Shown piece by piece: positions 62,275-64,000 of a stretch of 64,000 nucleotides of DNA (the first letter of the stretch is position 1; each line of letters opens with the position of its first letter). Location: the NCBI GenBank assembly GCA_016887505.1, contig CP069393.1, positions 971,001-1,035,000 on the forward strand. The letters run 5' to 3'. A program made the translations under genes and the position numbers. The notes under the pieces are model-generated. The model was given only the letters and a program-made list of their open reading frames with translations, was not told the DNA's origin and did not search any database. The DNA comes from Clostridia bacterium. Its GTDB lineage: Bacteria > Bacillota > TC1 > UBA5767.

Positions 62275-62679
62275 TTACATCACGGCAGCAGTTACTTCTA
62301 TTTCTATCAAGAGATCAGGATCAGCCAAGGCTTGAACACCAATCAAGGTATTTGCTGGTAGGGCATCTCTTTCGAACGCTGCTGTCATTTCCTCTGAAAT
62401 AATACTCATCTTTTCAGAGTCAAGATTGACAATATACAATTTAAGACGGCAAATATCTTCCATGCAACTTCCAGCCTCTTCAAGCGCTAGCTTAATGTTT
62501 TCCATGCTCTTTCTTAGTTGTACTCCAAAATCGCCTTTTCCTATTACTTGTCCGTTTGCATCTTGTGCCGCCTGTCCTGAGCAAAAAATTAGTTTATTTG
62601 CTTTTACAGATACGACATGTGAAAAGCCATAATCCTTCGTAGGAAATAGACCTTCTGGATGAAATGATTGTTTATTCAT
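62275..62679 (-). CDS. ridA: RidA family enamine/imine deaminase
   Basis: 134 residues. FSHVVSVKANKLIFCSGQAAQDANGQVIG, NIKLALEEAGSCMEDICRLKLYI (conserved Arg) and ADPDLLIEIEVTAAV are RidA/YjgF signatures. RidA clears reactive enamines made by PLP enzymes such as serine dehydratases, fitting its place beside sdaAB though with a separate terminator. ATG 62677-62679 follows AAAGGA by 9 bases. Confidence 0.9.
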   Translation of the reverse strand: MNKQSFHPEGLFPTKDYGFSHVVSVKANKLIFCSGQAAQDANGQVIGKGDFGVQLRKSMENIKLALEEAGSCMEDICRLKLYIVNLDSEKMSIISEEMTAAFERDALPANTLIGVQALADPDLLIEIEVTAAVM

Positions 62680-62820
62680 AATATTATATCCTTTCAATTT
62701 TCTTTTCATTTACATACTATCAGTACTCGTTTAAGAAATATCTTATATAGCAATAATAGAATAAATAATCAGATTTTACAATATATAATCAACCTTTGAC
62801 GAAATGCTCCATACCGCATA

Positions 62821-62851
62821 AAAAAAAGGAACGAGCCAAAGCTCGTCCTTT
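62821..62851 (-). terminator. rRNA operon terminator
   Basis: AAAGGACGAGC-TTTG-GCTCGTTCCTTT on the minus strand (one bulge) followed by TTTTT. It ends the rrn operon after 5S. Confidence 0.88.
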
Positions 62852-62859
62852 AAAATTAA

Positions 62860-62977
62860 TTCTGGCAACGTCCTACTCTCCCGGGGCCAATGCCCAAGTA
62901 CCATCAGCGCTGAAAAGCTTAACTTCCGTGTTCGGAATGGTTACGGGTGGTTCCTTTTCGCAATCATCACCAGAAAT
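62860..62977 (-). rRNA. rrf: 5S ribosomal RNA
   Basis: Minus strand starts TTCTGGTGATGATTGCG and ends GGACGTTGCCAGAA, which pair. CCCGTAACCATTCCGAACACG and GGAAGTTAAGC are the conserved 5S internal sequences. No tRNA lies between it and the 23S. Confidence 0.95.
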
Positions 62978-63077
62978 TGTTATCCTATTTACATACCTTG
63001 CAATTGGGTTTTCTTGTTCTTTGAAAACTACACAGCTTTCGTAAAGCAGTACTAAAAGTTATCTTTCCTTTAAGTGG

Positions 63078-64000
<923 letters not shown>

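Overview
The window looks like chromosomal DNA of a low-to-moderate GC Firmicute, most likely an anaerobic member of the Clostridia. Signs of this are the alaS-ireB-ruvX-DUF1292-mltG-U32 and recA-recX-rny-ymdB gene orders, a two-subunit 4Fe-4S serine dehydratase, a ferredoxin-type 2-oxoacid oxidoreductase (KorAB), a Trp T-box, a GAAC-N4-GTTC SOS box, and strong AGGAGG-type ribosome binding sites before nearly every gene. No phage, insertion sequence or CRISPR array was seen. Most genes lie on the minus strand, so operons read from high to low coordinates.

Layout from left to right. 1-7.3 kb: alaS operon (alaS, ireB, ruvX, DUF1292, mltG, U32 peptidase, yqeG, aroE cut by the window edge), preceded by a probable 6S RNA. 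7.5-11.7 kb: recA-recX (SOS box and consensus promoter), then rny-ymdB with its own promoter, a leader and a terminator in front of rny. 11.7-15.9 kb: a tight five-gene operon, nodB-like deacetylase, divergent DprA-like gene, DUF308 membrane protein, CodA-like deaminase and yedF. 15.9-19.5 kb: lacI-type regulator, iron alcohol dehydrogenase and UbiD decarboxylase. 19.5-22.7 kb: a 38-residue membrane microprotein, an FGGY kinase, a DhnA-type aldolase and an HAD phosphatase. 22.7-28 kb: uspA and xpt; metY-metA on the plus strand; deoD and a coiled-coil membrane protein. 28-33 kb: nucleoside ABC importer with a long leader. 33-36.6 kb (plus): DUF4332 protein and korAB. 36.7-37.3 kb: six tRNA genes. 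37.3-42.1 kb: GntR-led operon with flavoprotein, second DhnA aldolase, zinc dehydrogenase and FGGY kinase. 42.1-43.6 kb: rnpB, an LpdD-like protein and phoU. 43.9-50.5 kb: complete trpEGDCFBA operon under a T-box. 50.6-52.8 kb: Nudix hydrolase, and a MarR regulator with two tandem paralogues of unknown function. 52.9-59.4 kb: cysK-nadE-yebC-ruvCAB-mobA-mobB-AEC permease. 59.5-62.7 kb: PHP phosphoesterase, sdaAB/sdaAA, ridA. 62.8-64 kb: 5S rRNA and the 3' part of 23S rRNA.

The most interesting signal is a probable sugar or polyol pathway split over two loci 15 kb apart. Both loci carry an FGGY kinase and a DhnA aldolase. Their promoters share the same 12-base operator directly after the -10 box, so the single GntR regulator probably controls both. 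One locus starts with an unrecognised 38-residue single-pass membrane protein whose ribosome binding site contains a run of eight G. Other points are an attenuator-like leader before the RNase Y gene, a structured 300-base leader before the nucleoside importer, and intrinsic terminators placed directly before the ribosome binding site of a downstream gene in the same operon.

All calls are from reading sequence and translated proteins. No database search, folding program or alignment was run.
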